In this document: piece after piece, positions 1-8,854 of the stretch | How the letters are laid out: the number at the start of each line of letters is the position of its first letter | Position numbering within the stretch: the stretch's first letter is position 1 | Source: CAZGYE01 sp964530165 | GTDB taxonomy: Bacteria; Planctomycetota; Planctomycetia; Planctomycetales; Planctomycetaceae | Length of the DNA: 31,286 nucleotides | Reading direction: 5' to 3' | Assembly: GCA_964530165.1 (NCBI GenBank) | Contig: CAZGYE010000029.1 | Span: forward strand, 1 to 31,286 | Program-made: the position numbers and the translations under genes | Notes under the pieces: model-generated | The model's database searches: none | Told to the model about the DNA's origin: nothing | The model's input: the letters and a program-made list of their open reading frames with translations, nothing else

Positions 1-59
1 GCAGCGACGTCGTGGACAACACGTTCGCCTTCTTCGCCGATTGGATCGACGCAGCGTGA
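1..59 (+). CDS. C-terminal tail of an unidentified protein (partial)
   Basis: Reading from base 3, an open frame gives 18 residues (ending FFADWIDAA) followed by TGA at 57-59. The gene begins outside the window. The piece is too short to assign a family. It runs toward the leftward Gfo/Idh/MocA gene ending at 183, so the two would be convergent. It may equally be a chance frame. Confidence 0.35.
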   Translation, partial: SDVVDNTFAFFADWIDAA

Positions 60-130
60 GAGGAGTCGCGAGGTGAGGGCGGGATGCGAAAAACCGCCGA
101 CACTTGAGGGTTCCGGTTCAGCCGACACAG

Positions 131-165
131 TCCCCGCCGCGCCCCGCAAGCGGGGCGGCTAAATG
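131..165. repeat. AA-loop hairpin repeat, copy 1
   Basis: GCCCCGC (141-147) pairs perfectly with GCGGGGC (150-156) around an AA loop and is followed by GGCTAAATG. It lies just beyond the stop of the leftward gene ending at 183, where it could act as a bidirectional terminator-like hairpin, although no T-tract follows. Related copies with different but still complementary arms lie at 8931-8955 and around 3123-3151. Confidence 0.6.
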
Positions 166-182
166 AAACCATGCAATCTTGC

Positions 183-1514
183 TTAGAGTTGCCACGGCTC
201 GCGCATGGCTCGCGTGAGCATGCGGGTGGCCTTTGCGTCGCCGATGATCTCCTCCTTGGCGGGATCCCAGGTGATCTTGTGTCCGCTGCGAATGGCGATC
301 TGGGAAATGTGGCTGACGATGTCGGATCGCACGGCGTCGTCGATGTTGCTGACCGGCGTCTCGCGAGTCTGTACACATTCGATGAAGTTTCGCTCCTGAC
401 CGCGGCTGACGGGCAGCCGAACGTCGTTGGAACTCAGCGACGTGGTTCGCAGCGATTCCGGCTCGCAGAGCATGTTGGCGTAGTACACGGCAACCCAGCC
501 TTCGGTGCCGATTAGTTGGGCGTAATTGTTCAACTTGGCAAGACGGGGATGCTCGTCCTTGGGGATTCCCGTCGCCCAATACGTCATCTTGACGCCGCTG
601 GAAAACTGGATGCGAACGTCCCAGTCGATGACGACGTCGTTGCATCCTTGGGTGGGAATCACGCCGGTTCCCTCGACCTCCCAGATGCCGGCCCGGTGAG
701 TGTCGAAGGCCCATTGGAGCAGGTCCAGCGGGTGCGCCCCCCAGCCGGCAATGAAACCGATCGCGTAATCGTACACGTGGAACCAGTTGGACCCTTTGTC
801 CGGACAGCCCGTGTAGGGTCGCCACGGCGCCGGACCGAGCCAAAGGTCGTACGCGAGATCCTTCGGCACGGGCTTGACCACCGTCGACCCGCCCCGGACG
901 CTGTTGGGCGCCTTGACGCGGATTTCGCGGATCTTGCCGATGCGTCCGTTGCGGACCAGTTCGCACCCCAACCGGCAGGCGGCACTCGCCCGCGCCTCGG
1001 TGCCATACTGGAATACGCGATCGTACCGCTTGATCACCTCGCGGCACATCTGGTCCTGGGCCACGCTGACGCCCAGCGGCTTTTCCACGCAGACGTCTTT
1101 GCCCGCTTTTGCCGCGGCGATGCTCATCGGCACGTGCCAATGGTCCGTCGAGGCAATTCCCACCGCATCAATGTCGCCGCGCGCCAAGAGTTCGCGGAAA
1201 TCGGTGTATGCTCGGCAATCGCTGTTCTTGTAGTGGCTGTCGACGGCCTTCTTGGCCCGGTTGCGGACCCCCTTCCAGACGTCGCAAACGGCCACCACCT
1301 GCGCCTGAGGACACGAAAGTTGTTCGCGGACGTTCAACAGGCCCCTCGGCCCGACGCCGATGTAGCCGGTCACCACCCTTTCGCTTGCCGGCGGGCGGCC
1401 TTCACCCCCGAGGGCCGTCGACGTGATGACGTAAGGGGCCGCAATCCCGCTCGCTGCCGCGGCCCGCTTGAGGAACTCTCGCCGGTTCCAACGCACAGTG
1501 CTTGGCTGGTTCAT
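183..1514 (-). CDS. Tat-exported Gfo/Idh/MocA family oxidoreductase
   Basis: A 443-residue NAD(P)-dependent sugar or inositol dehydrogenase-like protein. The N-terminus has a twin-arginine signal (NRREFLKRAAAASG, about residues 10-23). The Rossmann glycine stretch follows (GYIGVGPRG), then the family EKP motif (VCVEKPLG), where the lysine is usually catalytic. The C-terminal alpha/beta domain ends with REPW. The ATG at 1514 is supported by GGGAGGG six bases upstream. Length is normal for planctomycete members. A second paralog starts just upstream at 2856 in the same direction, so the two may be co-transcribed. The substrate cannot be read from sequence. Export to the periplasm is inferred from the Tat signal; such proteins are thought to carry bound cofactor when exported. 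Confidence 0.9.
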   Translation of the reverse strand: MNQPSTVRWNRREFLKRAAAASGIAAPYVITSTALGGEGRPPASERVVTGYIGVGPRGLLNVREQLSCPQAQVVAVCDVWKGVRNRAKKAVDSHYKNSDCRAYTDFRELLARGDIDAVGIASTDHWHVPMSIAAAKAGKDVCVEKPLGVSVAQDQMCREVIKRYDRVFQYGTEARASAACRLGCELVRNGRIGKIREIRVKAPNSVRGGSTVVKPVPKDLAYDLWLGPAPWRPYTGCPDKGSNWFHVYDYAIGFIAGWGAHPLDLLQWAFDTHRAGIWEVEGTGVIPTQGCNDVVIDWDVRIQFSSGVKMTYWATGIPKDEHPRLAKLNNYAQLIGTEGWVAVYYANMLCEPESLRTTSLSSNDVRLPVSRGQERNFIECVQTRETPVSNIDDAVRSDIVSHISQIAIRSGHKITWDPAKEEIIGDAKATRMLTRAMREPWQL

Positions 1515-1557
1515 CGGTTGCCCTCCCTCCCGAGTGCCTGTCGTTCGTGATTCGACG

Positions 1558-2856
1558 TCAGATTCGCCACGGATCGCGCAGCGGACGCCAAGTCATCCGG
1601 TTTGCCTCGTCGTCATCGACGAACTGCTCGCCGTCAGGGTCCCACTTCAGTTTCCGCCCGAGCTTCATGGCGATGTTGGCCAGGTGACACACGGTTGCGG
1701 AGCGGTGACCGACCTCGACCGGCGCGTTGAGCGCCTTGGCGTTTCGCGTGCGGATGCAGTCCAGCCAGAGACCCATGTGCGTAGTGGCACGGCCTTTCGG
1801 AGCCAGGTGAATCTCGTCAGGCCCGATCCGCGAAGTCAGCACCGACTTCGGCTCTGCGTCGAGCCGCGAGCGGCTGACGAAAATCCAGCCTTCCGTGCCC
1901 TCGAAGCGGACGCCGTTGCCCGCGCTGCGCAGCGCGACCTTCACGCCGTTGGCGTAGCGAAAGTCGACGTGCACGTCGTAAAACGCGTTGTGCAGGCCGC
2001 TGGCGTTGCGTTTGCCGCGGCCCTCTACTTCGATCGGTCCGGAATCGTCGGCTCCAATGCCCCACTGAGCGATGTCCAGTTGATGGGCGCCCCAGTTAGT
2101 CACGTCTCCGCCCGAGTAATCGCTGACGAAGCGGAACTGATAGTGGCAGCGGTCGCGGTGATAGGGGGCCCAGGGCGCCCGACCCAGCCACATCTCGTAG
2201 TCCAACTCCTTGGGAACCGGTTGGGGCGACCAGGGCTTGTTGTTGGGGCCTGGACGCGTCGGTATGTCCACTCTCACGGTCCGCAGTTCGCCAATGCGGC
2301 CGTTGCGGACCAGTTCGCACGCCTTGATGAACTTCTCGTCGGAACGCTGCTGGCTGCCGACCTGCAGGATGACGCCGTACCGCTGGGCCGTCTCGACGAT
2401 GATTCGCCCTTCCCGAATCGTCAGCGTCAGCGGTTTCTCGACGTAGACGGCCTTGCCGGCCTTCATGGACGCGACGGCAATCGGCGCGTGCCAGTGGTCC
2501 GGCGTGGCAATGACCACGGCGTCGACGTCGTCGCGGGCCAGCACGTCGCGGAAGTCGTTGTAGGCGTCGCAGTCCCGGTTTCCGGAGAGGGCGTCGATTT
2601 TGGTCTTGGCCGCCTGGCGATGTTTGGCGTCCACGTCGCAAACGGCGACGACTCGATCCCCGCCGGCCATGATCTGCTGACCTCGCCCGCCGGACCCAAT
2701 CAACGCCGTGTGGATCCGCTCGCTCGCTGACGGCGCACCGCCCTTGCCGAGCACGGAGGACGGGACGAAAACGGGCGCCGCCATCATCCCGCCCGCAGCA
2801 GCAGCCCCCTTGAGGACCTGCCGGCGGCTCCAGAGTTTCTGCTCCGTTTGTTCCAC
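1558..2856 (-). CDS. Tat-exported Gfo/Idh/MocA family oxidoreductase (second paralog)
   Basis: A GTG at 2856 with GGGAGG (complement of 2863-2868) six bases upstream is the best start. It gives 432 residues and places the Tat motif SRRQVLKGAAAAGG near residue 10. A longer open frame to 3210 has no such support. The Rossmann motif is IGSGGRG and the EKP motif is VYVEKPLT, followed by a tryptophan-rich substrate domain (YEMWLGRAPW; NWGAHQLDIAQWG). It ends in RDPWRI, like its neighbour's REPW. Its stop lies 43 bp before the start of the paralog ending at 183, consistent with a two-gene unit. It is clearly homologous to the neighbour but well diverged. The substrate is unknown. Confidence 0.9.
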   Translation of the reverse strand: MEQTEQKLWSRRQVLKGAAAAGGMMAAPVFVPSSVLGKGGAPSASERIHTALIGSGGRGQQIMAGGDRVVAVCDVDAKHRQAAKTKIDALSGNRDCDAYNDFRDVLARDDVDAVVIATPDHWHAPIAVASMKAGKAVYVEKPLTLTIREGRIIVETAQRYGVILQVGSQQRSDEKFIKACELVRNGRIGELRTVRVDIPTRPGPNNKPWSPQPVPKELDYEMWLGRAPWAPYHRDRCHYQFRFVSDYSGGDVTNWGAHQLDIAQWGIGADDSGPIEVEGRGKRNASGLHNAFYDVHVDFRYANGVKVALRSAGNGVRFEGTEGWIFVSRSRLDAEPKSVLTSRIGPDEIHLAPKGRATTHMGLWLDCIRTRNAKALNAPVEVGHRSATVCHLANIAMKLGRKLKWDPDGEQFVDDDEANRMTWRPLRDPWRI

Positions 2857-3030
2857 CAGTCGCCTCCCGTTGAAGAAGAATCCCGTGACGCTCCACTTGG
2901 CACCCAACCACACCCGATTATCATCACAGGCTACCGGCCCTGCAAGTTCTCGGACGATATTCCTGCGCACGTTCATTGCGCCAAGAAATGTTTTTTCAGA
3001 CGTCTCTCGGATCTCGGATCTCGCTGCGCG

Positions 3031-3059
3031 CTGACAGCAGCAATCGGCTCGGTTATTAT
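3031..3059 (+). promoter_or_regulatory. Candidate sigma70-type promoter for the gene at 3216
   Basis: CTGACA (3031-3036) and TATTAT (3054-3059) are separated by exactly 17 bp, each matching five of six bases of the classical boxes. It lies in the 359-bp divergent gap between two Gfo/Idh/MocA genes and points at the rightward one, leaving a leader of about 150 nt that contains the 3102-3152 palindrome. Planctomycete promoters are poorly defined, so this is only a candidate. Confidence 0.4.
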
Positions 3060-3101
3060 CGGTCCAGAGGCGCGGAGAAGATCGGTGCGTCTCGAACGTC
3101 A

Positions 3102-3152
3102 TTGAGCTGGCGGGCTTGCCCGCCGCGCCCCGCAAGCGGGCCGGCTCAATGA
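3102..3152. repeat. Imperfect palindrome related to the AA-loop hairpin family
   Basis: The ends (CATTGAGC near 3100-3107 and its complement near 3145-3152) pair, and an inner CCGC-AA-GCGG hairpin is preceded by CGCGCC and followed by GGCTCAATG. The core closely matches the hairpin at 141-165. It sits in the leader of the gene starting at 3216, about 65 bp before its start codon. Confidence 0.5.
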
Positions 3153-3215
3153 GAAACGAATTGTTTGGTCGACTCATGTCCGAATAGACCACCAGAAAGG
3201 CAAGGAGCAAAGATT

Positions 3216-4532
3216 ATGACGGCTGAAAAGAAATCGACGAAATCGTTGACCACGCGTCGCGACTTTCTGAAGGCGTCGGCGACCGGAACGGCGGCGCTCG
3301 GCGGGCTGGCGATCGCCCGCAGCGCGCACGCGGCGGGAACCGGGACGATCAAGATCGGCATGATCGGTTGCGGCGGCCGGTGCTCGGGCGCCGCGGCGCA
3401 GAGCCTGAAAGCCGGACCCGACGTGAAGCTGGTGGCCATGTGCGACATCTTCGAAGACCGCCTCCAGCGGAGTCGACAAGCGCTGAAGAAACAGGCCCCC
3501 GAGCAGGTCGCCGTCGACGACGACCACCGCTTCGTCGGCTTCGACGGCTACCAGAAGGTGATCGACAGCGTCGACGTGGTGCTGATTGCCTGCGCGTCGA
3601 AGTTCCATGCCATGTACGCCGAGGCGGCGATCAAGGCGGGCAAACACGTGTTTGTGGAAAAACCGCACGCGATCGACCCGGTCGGCGTGCGGCGGATGCA
3701 GGCCGTCTGCGACCTCGCGGAGCAAAAGAGCCTCAGCATCGTTTCCGGCCTGCATAGTCGCTTTCATCGCGGCTGGCAGGAAACCGTCAAGCGAATTCAC
3801 GACGGCATCATGGGCGACATCGTCGCGATCCAGTCCATGTTCCTGCGCGGGCCGTACAAACTGGTCCAGCGAAAGCCGGAATGGTCCGAGGTCGAGTATC
3901 ACTTCCGCAACTGGTACCACTTCCGCTGGCTGTCCGGCGACGACGTCACCCAGTCGCTGGTGCACAACGTCGACCGGGCGTCATGGATCATGAAAGAAGA
4001 GATGCCCCAATGGGCGTTCGGGCTCGGCGGACGCTCGGCTTCCTTCGGAGAAGTCTACGGCGACATGTTCGATCACCACACGGCCGTCTACGAATACGCC
4101 AGCGGAGCCCGCATGTATGCGTTGTGCCGCACCCAGGCCGCATGCTACGGCAACTCGGGCGACATCATCATGGGGACCAAGGGCAAGTGTCAATTGGCCC
4201 GATGCCGCATCGAGGGTGAAACGAACTGGCGATTCGAAGGCAAACACAACAACCCCTACGACGCCGAGCAGAAAGCGCTGATCGACTCGGTCCGCACGGG
4301 CAAGCCGATCAACAGCGGCTACCACATGGCCAACAGCACGATGGTGGCCATCCTGGGACAGATCGCCTGCTACACCGGCAGAGCGACCGAGTGGAAGAAA
4401 GCCTACCACTCCGATCTGAGTTTCGGCCCGGCGCCGGAAGAGGCGAGCTTCGACATCAAACCGCCGACGCAGCCGGACCAGACGAGCAACTATCCATTGC
4501 CGCTGCCCGGCCTCACGAAGCTGTTGTCATGA
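3216..4532 (+). CDS. Tat-exported Gfo/Idh/MocA family oxidoreductase (third paralog)
   Basis: ATG at 3216 with AAGGAG at 3202-3207 gives 438 residues. A Tat signal (TTRRDFLKASATG, then SAHAA) precedes the Rossmann motif IGMIGCGGRC. The EKP motif reads VFVEKPHAID. The substrate-binding half contains a conserved histidine/tryptophan stretch (WYHFRWLSGDDVTQSL, VHNVDRASW). It is divergent from the paralog at 1558-2856 and is the first gene rightward before a glycoside hydrolase at 4649, separated by a perfect inverted repeat. Together they suggest a glycan-degradation neighbourhood, but no substrate can be named. The family call is secure; the specific activity is unknown. Confidence 0.9.
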   Translation: MTAEKKSTKSLTTRRDFLKASATGTAALGGLAIARSAHAAGTGTIKIGMIGCGGRCSGAAAQSLKAGPDVKLVAMCDIFEDRLQRSRQALKKQAPEQVAVDDDHRFVGFDGYQKVIDSVDVVLIACASKFHAMYAEAAIKAGKHVFVEKPHAIDPVGVRRMQAVCDLAEQKSLSIVSGLHSRFHRGWQETVKRIHDGIMGDIVAIQSMFLRGPYKLVQRKPEWSEVEYHFRNWYHFRWLSGDDVTQSLVHNVDRASWIMKEEMPQWAFGLGGRSASFGEVYGDMFDHHTAVYEYASGARMYALCRTQAACYGNSGDIIMGTKGKCQLARCRIEGETNWRFEGKHNNPYDAEQKALIDSVRTGKPINSGYHMANSTMVAILGQIACYTGRATEWKKAYHSDLSFGPAPEEASFDIKPPTQPDQTSNYPLPLPGLTKLLS

Positions 4533-4536
4533 ACCT

Positions 4537-4618
4537 GGCGAGCGGGGGGCGTCAGCCCCCTGATTTGGCTTCTGTTTCATCCGGCAAGTGACCAGGGGGC
4601 TGACGCCCCCCGCTCGCC
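4537..4618. repeat. 26-bp perfect inverted repeat with 30-nt loop
   Basis: Arms at 4537-4562 and 4593-4618 are exact reverse complements. The core is a run of G, then CGTCAG, then a run of C, so each arm is itself partly palindromic. The left arm begins five bases after the upstream stop codon and the right arm ends 30 bp before the glycoside hydrolase start. It could terminate or attenuate transcription. The form resembles a dispersed REP-like element rather than a classical terminator, as no T-tract follows. Confidence 0.75.
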
Positions 4619-4648
4619 GTCATCCCGTTCCCAAGAGAGGCGGTCTCC

Positions 4649-7261
4649 ATGAAAGCCTTTTGTGCCGCCGTGTTGAGCTTCGTCCTGGCAGCCGGCGGGG
4701 TTCCTCGCGACTTGCTCGGTGATGAGGCGCTCGCGGGTTGGTTTCCGTTTCCGATGTCGGGGCTGGACGCGACGCTGCCGGACGTGGATGTTTCGTTCTT
4801 GAACTCCACTCCGGCCGGCCGGGGTGGTTTCATCCGCAACCAGCAGGGGCATTTCGCCGACGAGCAGGGCAAGCGCCTGAGGTTTCTGGGTACCAATCTC
4901 ACCTTTGGCGGCGCGTTTCCCAAGAAGTCCGAGGCGGAGCGAATCACTGCCCGGTTGGGCAAGCTGGGCGTCAACGTTGTCCGCTTCCACCACATGGACA
5001 ACGGCACCGCACCCAGGGGGATCTGGCAGACCGGACGGCGGGCCTTTGATCCCGGGCAACTCGATCGGCTCGATTGGCTCATCGCTCAGCTCAAAGGACA
5101 CGGCATTTACGTGAACCTGAACCTGCACGTCTCGCGGGTGTATCCGGGGATGAGCCCGAAGCTCGCCCGCTCGTTCCGCTACGGCAAGGCACTGGACAAC
5201 TTTTACGGGCCGTACATTCAACTGCAAAAGGACTACGCCCGAGAACTGCTCACCCACCGCAATCCGTACACCGGCCAGCCCTATACACACGAGCCCGCCG
5301 TGCTCTGTGTGGAGATCAACAACGAAAACAGTCTCACAACGACCGCTTGGGGGGACCTGGCGGACCTTCCCGACCCTTGGGGGCTGGAGCTGCGGCGGCA
5401 GTGGAACGCATGGCTGGCGAAGCGCTACACCTCGATGGACCAGCTTCGGACCGCGTGGCGGGAAGTCGACGAGCCGTTGGAAACGGAAATGCTGACCAAC
5501 GGCGATTTCCGTCAGGGCACGAAATCGTGGCGTTTGGAAGCGCCCCGGCCCGCGGAGGCAACCATGCGGACGGTGCCCCAGCAGGGTCCCCGGCCCGGCA
5601 TGCCGGCACTCCGCGCCGAGTTGATCAAGCCGGGCGAGCGATCCTGGCATTTTCAGGTTAACCAGCCTGGCCTCACTTTGAAGAAGGGTCGGCTCTACAC
5701 CTTCAGCTTCTGGGCCAGGAGCGACCAGGCGCGCACGATCCGAGCCGATGCCCGCCTGGCCCGAGAACCCTGGTCGCATCTCGGATTGGGCCGTGTGCTG
5801 GAGCTGACGTCCGGGTGGCAGCAGTTCGTCCTGCCTTTCCGCGCCACGGGCGGCCAGAAGGGGTATTGCCGGGTCGGATACGTTTTGGGCAACGTGCGCG
5901 GCCAGGTGTGGCTGGCCGGCGCGTCGCTCAAACCGGGCGGCGTGCTCGGCACCCCGAAAGATCAGTCACTGACCCAGGGGAACATCGGCCTCACGCGGAG
6001 TTACGATACACCGACGCGTCAAGCGGATTACTTTCAGTTTCTGATGGAGACCGAGCGACGCTACCACGCCGAGATGGTCCAGTTTCTGAAACAAGACTTG
6101 GGGCTGCACAGCCTGGTGGTCAACACGCAGGCCAGTTACGGCGGCTTGGCGGGTGTGGTCCGCGAAGGCACGCTCTCCGACTTCGTCGACATGCACGGCT
6201 ACTGGCAGCATCCTCGATTTCCCGGCCGGCCCTGGGACCGCAGGAACTGGTACATTCCCAACACGTCGATGGTCTCCGATGGCGAGGGCGGGGTCCCGTG
6301 CCGGATCGCCCTGCACCGGGTCCGGGGAAAACCGTTCACCGTCAGCGAGTACAACCATCCGGCACCCAACGACCACAGCGCCGAGATGTTGCCCATGCTG
6401 GCTTCCATCGCCGCCTTTCAGGACTGGGACGCCATCTACCAGTTCTGTTATGCCAGCTCCAGCGAGGAACTGGACCAGCCTCGCATCCGGTCCTACTTCG
6501 AAATGGTCAATCATCCGGGTCAATTGGTGTGGCTGCCGATCGCGGCGATGATTTTCCGCACGGCGGCCGTCGAGGCGGGTCCGAAGCCGATCGTCCTCAA
6601 TGTCCCCTCGGCGGGTGATGCGCTCCAGTTGCGCCGCCGGATGACCGACGTCTGGTCGGCGGCCGGCGCCTCGCCGGGGCTGGCGGTGATGCGCTCGATT
6701 TGCGTGCGGCTCGGCGCCGGTGCGAAAGCCACGCTGTCCGAACAAGTCTCACGTCCAGGCCCCGAAGGTGTCTCGAGCACCGGCCAGATCATCTGGCATC
6801 CGGCCGGCGAGGGTCGGCAAGTCGGCAAGTTCCTCGTCCAGGCTCCCGGGGTTCGCTGTGCGGTGGGCTTCCTCCAGGACCAGAAGGTCGAGTTGGGTGA
6901 CGTCTCTTTCACACTTCAGCACGCGGCCAGAGGCTGGGCCAGCATGGGACTGGCTGCCCTGGACGGCAAACCCATTGCGCAGTCGACAAAAATGCTGCTG
7001 GTGGCCGTCGGGCAAGTGGCCAACACCGGCATGCAGTGGAACAAGGAACGGACCAGCGTTTCGGATCGATGGGGCGGAAAGCCGACCATTGCCGAGGGCA
7101 TCCGGGCGACCGTCCGCTTACCCGGACAGGTTAACGTCCGGGCGCTCACCTCCGACGGAAAAACGTCTGGAACGGTTCCGGTGCAGCCCCAGGACGAAAC
7201 CAGCCGCGTGGAAATCGGCCCCCAATATCAAACCCTGTGGTACCTTGTCACCCGGCCCTAA
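4649..7261 (+). CDS. Secreted glycoside hydrolase, clan-A-like (alpha/beta) barrel with inserted carbohydrate-binding domain
   Basis: 870 residues. A Sec-type signal peptide (MKAFCAAVLSFVLAAGG) is followed by a barrel start (RFLGTNLTFGGAFP; GVNVVRFHHMDN), as in GH5/GH-A enzymes. EINNEN places a candidate acid/base at E226, and FTVSEYNHP places a candidate nucleophile at E567. Between them, about residues 280-430, a jelly-roll CBM4/9-like domain begins with LTNGDFRQGTKSW and ends near LAGASLKPGG. A C-terminal beta region of about 200 residues follows. The long insert within the barrel is unusual, so the exact GH family is not assigned. It likely acts on a polysaccharide in the periplasm or outside the cell. 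It is preceded by a Gfo/Idh/MocA gene on the same strand. Confidence 0.75.
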   Translation: MKAFCAAVLSFVLAAGGVPRDLLGDEALAGWFPFPMSGLDATLPDVDVSFLNSTPAGRGGFIRNQQGHFADEQGKRLRFLGTNLTFGGAFPKKSEAERITARLGKLGVNVVRFHHMDNGTAPRGIWQTGRRAFDPGQLDRLDWLIAQLKGHGIYVNLNLHVSRVYPGMSPKLARSFRYGKALDNFYGPYIQLQKDYARELLTHRNPYTGQPYTHEPAVLCVEINNENSLTTTAWGDLADLPDPWGLELRRQWNAWLAKRYTSMDQLRTAWREVDEPLETEMLTNGDFRQGTKSWRLEAPRPAEATMRTVPQQGPRPGMPALRAELIKPGERSWHFQVNQPGLTLKKGRLYTFSFWARSDQARTIRADARLAREPWSHLGLGRVLELTSGWQQFVLPFRATGGQKGYCRVGYVLGNVRGQVWLAGASLKPGGVLGTPKDQSLTQGNIGLTRSYDTPTRQADYFQFLMETERRYHAEMVQFLKQDLGLHSLVVNTQASYGGLAGVVREGTLSDFVDMHGYWQHPRFPGRPWDRRNWYIPNTSMVSDGEGGVPCRIALHRVRGKPFTVSEYNHPAPNDHSAEMLPMLASIAAFQDWDAIYQFCYASSSEELDQPRIRSYFEMVNHPGQLVWLPIAAMIFRTAAVEAGPKPIVLNVPSAGDALQLRRRMTDVWSAAGASPGLAVMRSICVRLGAGAKATLSEQVSRPGPEGVSSTGQIIWHPAGEGRQVGKFLVQAPGVRCAVGFLQDQKVELGDVSFTLQHAARGWASMGLAALDGKPIAQSTKMLLVAVGQVANTGMQWNKERTSVSDRWGGKPTIAEGIRATVRLPGQVNVRALTSDGKTSGTVPVQPQDETSRVEIGPQYQTLWYLVTRP

Positions 7262-7411
7262 GCCGACTTCCCCAGTTGGCGACGTCAGTCGTTGGGGCGT
7301 ATGGGGTGAACCTTGAAAGTCTTCACGATATTTCAATCAGTTTTGATTTCGATGGCAATTCCAGGCCGAGTTTGTGGAGCAGAATTTCCTGGTGGTCACT
7401 CGGCATGTGTG

Positions 7412-7439
7412 CCACGCCCTGAGTCTTCGAAGGGCGTGG
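7412..7439. terminator. Hairpin in the convergent gap 7262-7527
   Basis: CCACGCCCT (7412-7420) pairs perfectly with AGGGCGTGG (7431-7439) around a 10-nt loop. A further CCACGCCC at 7450-7457 could compete for pairing. It lies between two convergent genes, so bidirectional termination is plausible, but there is no T-tract. No gene is seen in the rest of the 266-bp gap. Confidence 0.35.
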
Positions 7440-7527
7440 TTTGCGACAACCACGCCCATCACTTTGCTCTGAGCGTGCCACCCGATCAATGAAACTTGGA
7501 ACGACTGTCGCTTTCTGACCCGGCGGT

Positions 7528-8811
7528 TCACACTTGCTTCGGCTTGATGAACATCATCTCGGCGGGTGTCACCCATCTCGATCTTAGGTCCACTCTGAAC
7601 CATCCGTCACTGTTTTTGCGGTGGAAGCGGCAGGGTGACCGCTTGCCGAACTCCTTGAGATCGTATTGCGCCCAGGTCTTACCCAAATCCAAGGAGATGA
7701 TGAATCCCGTGGCCATCGGCGACGCGGGCGCGCAATGCGACGCCAGAATCACGCCGTCTTGGATGATCATGTTGCCGGATTCCACCCCTGGATTGAACAG
7801 CAGCGTGTGCTTCGCGGGATTGGTGATGTCGGCCGGATCACATCGAAAGACTCCTCGGTCGTAAGGCTTGGGGCCGTTCGAGTCGCTAATCCAGTAGAGT
7901 TTCCCGTCGACGAAATTGATGCCGCCGGCTTTGTACCGCGAGTTCGATGCATCCGATACGATCACCTTCCAATGCCACTTGTCTTTGGCGGCGTCATAAG
8001 TGCCTCTCAGCCAGTGGCACTCGTGCCCCTCTTTCCTGTCACGGTCGCCGGTGCACGCATAGAACGCATCTTCGGCCGGGTTATACGTCACGCAGTGAAC
8101 GTGGCGGCAAATGACCGGGTTGTCGGCGTTGCCAAGCGGCGTGCCTGTCTTGCCTCCTCCCCCGGAGCCATTATCCCGATGAGAGGGATTCTGTCCGAAA
8201 GAATAGGCGATTTTCACGGTCTGCCCGTTGTCGGTCGAGTAGTAGATGTTGATCGGCGACGCGCCGTCAATCACGTTGCAGTAATTCCCCCACACAAGCA
8301 TCTCCACCCCCTTCACATCCCACGTGTTGACGCCCGTGAGACTGTGGAAGTACCAGCCGGGTCGGTCGGTGTTCTTGGGTGTATGCGGGATGTAGTCGGT
8401 ACCGTCGGTATCCTTCACCGTGATTGGCTTGTACGTCTTCAGGTTGTCCGTGCTGAGATACAGTTTTGCGAGAGCGCTGAAGAGAATGTTTCCGTTGCTC
8501 AGAATGCAGCTAAACACGATGTGGCGTGCGTCGGGAAACGCGATGCCATGCGGCCAGGTGCGGCCGTTGTCTTCGGAGAGGAACACTTTCCCGTCCGCAA
8601 AACCGAACGCCTTGTTGTCGCGCTGCGAGTCGACAAACGGACCGGCCGGTTGCGGACGATACCAGAAGTGATCCGTTGAAGGGAACTCCGACGTGGTAGC
8701 GGGCGGCTTGGCGCCCAGCCGACGCGCACCGGGCAGCAAAATGCCGCCGGCGGCTGCGACCGTTGTCCCCAAGAACCGGCGGCGAGTGAGTCGTTGTCGT
8801 GGCGTCATCAT
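7528..8811 (-). CDS. Tat-exported BNR/Asp-box (sialidase-like) protein
   Basis: 427 residues with a Tat signal (RLTRRRFLGTTVAAAGG). Asp-box repeats of the S-x-D-x-G-x-T-W type are visible: LSEDNGRTW early, YYSTDNGQTV in the middle and ISLDLGKTW near the end. This is the hallmark of a six-bladed sialidase-like propeller. The catalytic arginine triad of true sialidases could not be verified, so enzymatic sialidase activity is not claimed. GAGGAA lies about six bases upstream of the ATG at 8811, which is followed by a second ATG. It probably acts on sugars in the periplasm. It sits downstream of apgM on the same strand but is separated by a cluster of hairpins. Confidence 0.75.
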   Translation of the reverse strand: MMTPRQRLTRRRFLGTTVAAAGGILLPGARRLGAKPPATTSEFPSTDHFWYRPQPAGPFVDSQRDNKAFGFADGKVFLSEDNGRTWPHGIAFPDARHIVFSCILSNGNILFSALAKLYLSTDNLKTYKPITVKDTDGTDYIPHTPKNTDRPGWYFHSLTGVNTWDVKGVEMLVWGNYCNVIDGASPINIYYSTDNGQTVKIAYSFGQNPSHRDNGSGGGGKTGTPLGNADNPVICRHVHCVTYNPAEDAFYACTGDRDRKEGHECHWLRGTYDAAKDKWHWKVIVSDASNSRYKAGGINFVDGKLYWISDSNGPKPYDRGVFRCDPADITNPAKHTLLFNPGVESGNMIIQDGVILASHCAPASPMATGFIISLDLGKTWAQYDLKEFGKRSPCRFHRKNSDGWFRVDLRSRWVTPAEMMFIKPKQV

Positions 8812-8854
8812 GTTATGTTCCTCGTGGCACAGACCGCATGAATGCGACGCGCGG

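Noticed and set aside
516..1550. Long plus-strand open frame opposite the first oxidoreductase
   Set aside because: It is the antisense shadow of a clear gene, with arginine/alanine-rich composition and no motifs. The same holds for 1468-2730, 11331-12449, 12585-13517 and 25146-28604.
2857..3210. Longer N-terminus for the second Gfo/Idh/MocA protein
   Set aside because: A GTG with a good ribosome site at 2856 places the Tat signal correctly; the extension has no homology-like features and overlaps the divergent promoter region.
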